Shown here: piece after piece, positions 3,968 through 5,567 of the stretch
Layout of the letters: each line of letters begins with the position of its first letter
Numbering within the stretch: the first letter of the stretch is position 1
Source of the DNA: Candidatus Woesearchaeota archaeon
GTDB taxonomy: Archaea; Nanobdellota; Nanobdellia; Woesearchaeales; JACPBV01
DNA: 5,567 nt
Direction: 5' to 3'
NCBI GenBank assembly: GCA_019323195.1
Contig: JAHWHQ010000094.1
Span: forward strand, 1-5,567
Translations under genes and position numbers: made by a program
The notes under the pieces: generated by a model
Databases searched by the model: none
The model's input: only the letters and a program-made list of their open reading frames with translations
Told to the model about the DNA's origin: nothing

Positions 3968-5567
3968 GTGGAAAAAAAGAGCAATCATCCTAAAAGGCTG
4001 GCGCACTGGGTTAAGTGCCATAAGGCAGTTGTCTTCCTGGCAGTCATTATCCTGCTCATAATACTTTCATTCTACGGGACCAAGCTTGTCCTTTACTTTA
4101 AGCTTCTGCTTGGGAATGATATCATCGTGAAGCTTGATGTAGACAAGAGCAACCTTTATCTTGTGCATGGAGAGAAAGAGAAGATTGAGTTTGAGGCTAA
4201 GGTCATGACAAACCCTTTCTGCACTGCTGTCTGTGAATATGAATTTAAGGATATAAGCGCAGATAACCTTCTGGATGCTGAGAGCTTTATCCTTAAGCCG
4301 GGCTCTCCTTTGAAGAAGGACTACTGGGTAGAGCCACCTGAGCTTGGAAAAGGGCTTTACCTCTACAGGTTTGACCTTGACTGCCGCAGCAAAAGGACCT
4401 TGTTATGCTATACAAGGGAGAAGCCCTCTACAAGGAGCATACTTGTTACCATGAACTATGGCCTTACAGATGAGGAAAAGGAGCTTAAGGGTGAGATGGA
4501 AGAGAAACTTAACAGCATGATAGGAAGGATAGGTCTTCTTATGGGTGAGCAGGATTCTTTTGAAAATATCTCCACAGCCCTTAACAGGACGTTAATATAC
4601 GATTCAGGTGATGAAGATACAAGGGGCTATGCCGAAGGCCTTATCCTGCAGATGGATGGGCTGAAAAGCATATGGGAAAAGGAGGACTACTACCTCTTGT
4701 CCTTAGAAGCAGCATCAGTCGATAACAGGATAGGGGAGATCGAAAAGGTATTTGCAGATAAGAGGGATTCCCTTGCTGCTGATGTTTCCGGGTATAATGA
4801 ATTAATAGATCAGTTTTCTGTCTTAAGCGATTATTTAGAGAGGATAAGCGCTCTTTCCATAACCAACAAGACAACTGCCGCTTATATCAACACTTCGATC
4901 TATGGATTTAATGATGCTGCACAGATTATAAACAAAAGAACAGGATTAGACAGGAAAACAGAGGCAGGGAAAAATATAACCCTGAAGATAGAGGCGCTTA
5001 AGGATAATGTTGAGAGGAATTTAAGGCTTGAGGTACTGGCAAGGGAGCTGGATATTATCATAAGTTATGATGCCTTATGCAGGATAGGCGGGAAATGCCT
5101 TATCAATATATCTGTTTCTGAGCTTGCGAACCTCTCTGATCTTGAGCTTAGTGATACATGTGGAAGGGTGGATAAATTAGATGGGATAATGGCCTTGATA
5201 AATGATTCAGTTGCTGATGATGTTAAAAACTATCCCTCTGCCCAGGAATTCTGGAGCAATATAACCCTGATGGTGAAGGATATAAAACTGGACGTTATAG
5301 AGTCTTATTTGGCTGAACTTCCTGACAACAGGAGCAATTCAGGAACAATCAGGGAAATACTTTCGGGATACCTGGCTGATAATATCTCCCTGCATCCTGA
5401 GGAGAACCTAACTTCTGCTTTGCTATATGAATTAACAAAGCAAAGCCCTAAACCATGCACTGTACTAAACACCACTTTCCCTGAGATAAGCAGGACAGAG
5501 GTTATGAGAATAGATATGCCTTCTGTACAGGAAGCTGATCTTAATATACCCTTTGAAGAGCCTGCTG
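3968..5567 (+). CDS. N-terminally anchored, sequon-rich surface protein (3' partial)
   Basis: The frame stays open from GTG 3968 to the window end: 533 residues, 3' end missing. A basic N-terminus (residues 1-19) is followed by one membrane helix (about 20-36). A beta-rich domain (about 50-165) carries C85, C89, C139 and C147. A long, mainly helical, acidic region with coiled-coil character follows from about 168, with further cysteines at 371, 377, 398 and 497. Thirteen N-x-S/T sequons occur between N200 and N501 and none before N200; the cytoplasmic GTPase in this window has none. This pattern indicates an exported, disulfide-bonded, N-glycosylated protein held by a signal anchor. GTG is chosen because no earlier start exists after the in-frame stop at 3929, a TATA-like box sits 28 bp upstream, and the first internal ATG would lose the membrane helix. 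I recognise no family; a role in the cell envelope or host contact is inference. Confidence 0.85.
   Translation, partial: MEKKSNHPKRLAHWVKCHKAVVFLAVIILLIILSFYGTKLVLYFKLLLGNDIIVKLDVDKSNLYLVHGEKEKIEFEAKVMTNPFCTAVCEYEFKDISADNLLDAESFILKPGSPLKKDYWVEPPELGKGLYLYRFDLDCRSKRTLLCYTREKPSTRSILVTMNYGLTDEEKELKGEMEEKLNSMIGRIGLLMGEQDSFENISTALNRTLIYDSGDEDTRGYAEGLILQMDGLKSIWEKEDYYLLSLEAASVDNRIGEIEKVFADKRDSLAADVSGYNELIDQFSVLSDYLERISALSITNKTTAAYINTSIYGFNDAAQIINKRTGLDRKTEAGKNITLKIEALKDNVERNLRLEVLARELDIIISYDALCRIGGKCLINISVSELANLSDLELSDTCGRVDKLDGIMALINDSVADDVKNYPSAQEFWSNITLMVKDIKLDVIESYLAELPDNRSNSGTIREILSGYLADNISLHPEENLTSALLYELTKQSPKPCTVLNTTFPEISRTEVMRIDMPSVQEADLNIPFEEPA

Noticed and set aside
4641..4874. 77-codon minus-strand frame inside the surface-protein gene
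   Set aside because: It lies within a 533-codon open frame with clear protein features and has no signals of its own.

Overview
The window looks archaeal, most likely from a small-genome DPANN-type lineage (Woesearchaeota/Pacearchaeota-like). This is inferred from several signs. AT-rich TATA boxes lie 22-32 bp upstream of almost every gene start, leaving little or no 5' leader. Arginine is encoded mostly by AGG/AGA and isoleucine often by ATA. There are a circularly permuted YlqF-type GTPase, a membrane-anchored zinc ribbon, and a single-pass surface protein rich in N-glycosylation sequons. No marker gene fixes the phylum.

Left part (1-1443, AT-rich; sampled lines are 27-30% GC). It opens inside a Fic-domain AMP-transferase with an intact active-site motif. 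Next comes a tRNA-like transcription unit (639-711) with its own TATA box and a T6 terminator. Its 3' half is a canonical tRNA 3' half, but no normal anticodon arm forms. Then comes an ATGA-coupled pair: a one-TM protein with a four-cysteine zinc ribbon, and a three-TM protein. This block looks like accessory DNA.

Middle part (1444-3240; sampled lines 47-52% GC). A permuted GTPase (+) and an MscS-family mechanosensitive channel (-) converge with 30 bp between them. Both look like core genes. The MscS start is set by a GGGGGTG ribosome-binding site and a TATA box that lies inside any longer reading frame.

Right part (3241-5567). A compact divergent module holds a 41-aa protein (-) and a 72-aa winged-helix protein (+), each close to its own TATA box. 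Exactly between the two TATA boxes is a perfect 17-bp palindrome, the best candidate operator in the window and probably an autoregulatory switch. To the right is a long surface protein, open at the window end. It starts with GTG, has one N-terminal TM, eight extracytoplasmic cysteines and 13 sequons.

The strongest items for follow-up are the divergent operator module, the tRNA-like RNA, and the sequon-rich surface protein. I see no CRISPR array, insertion sequence or replication origin.
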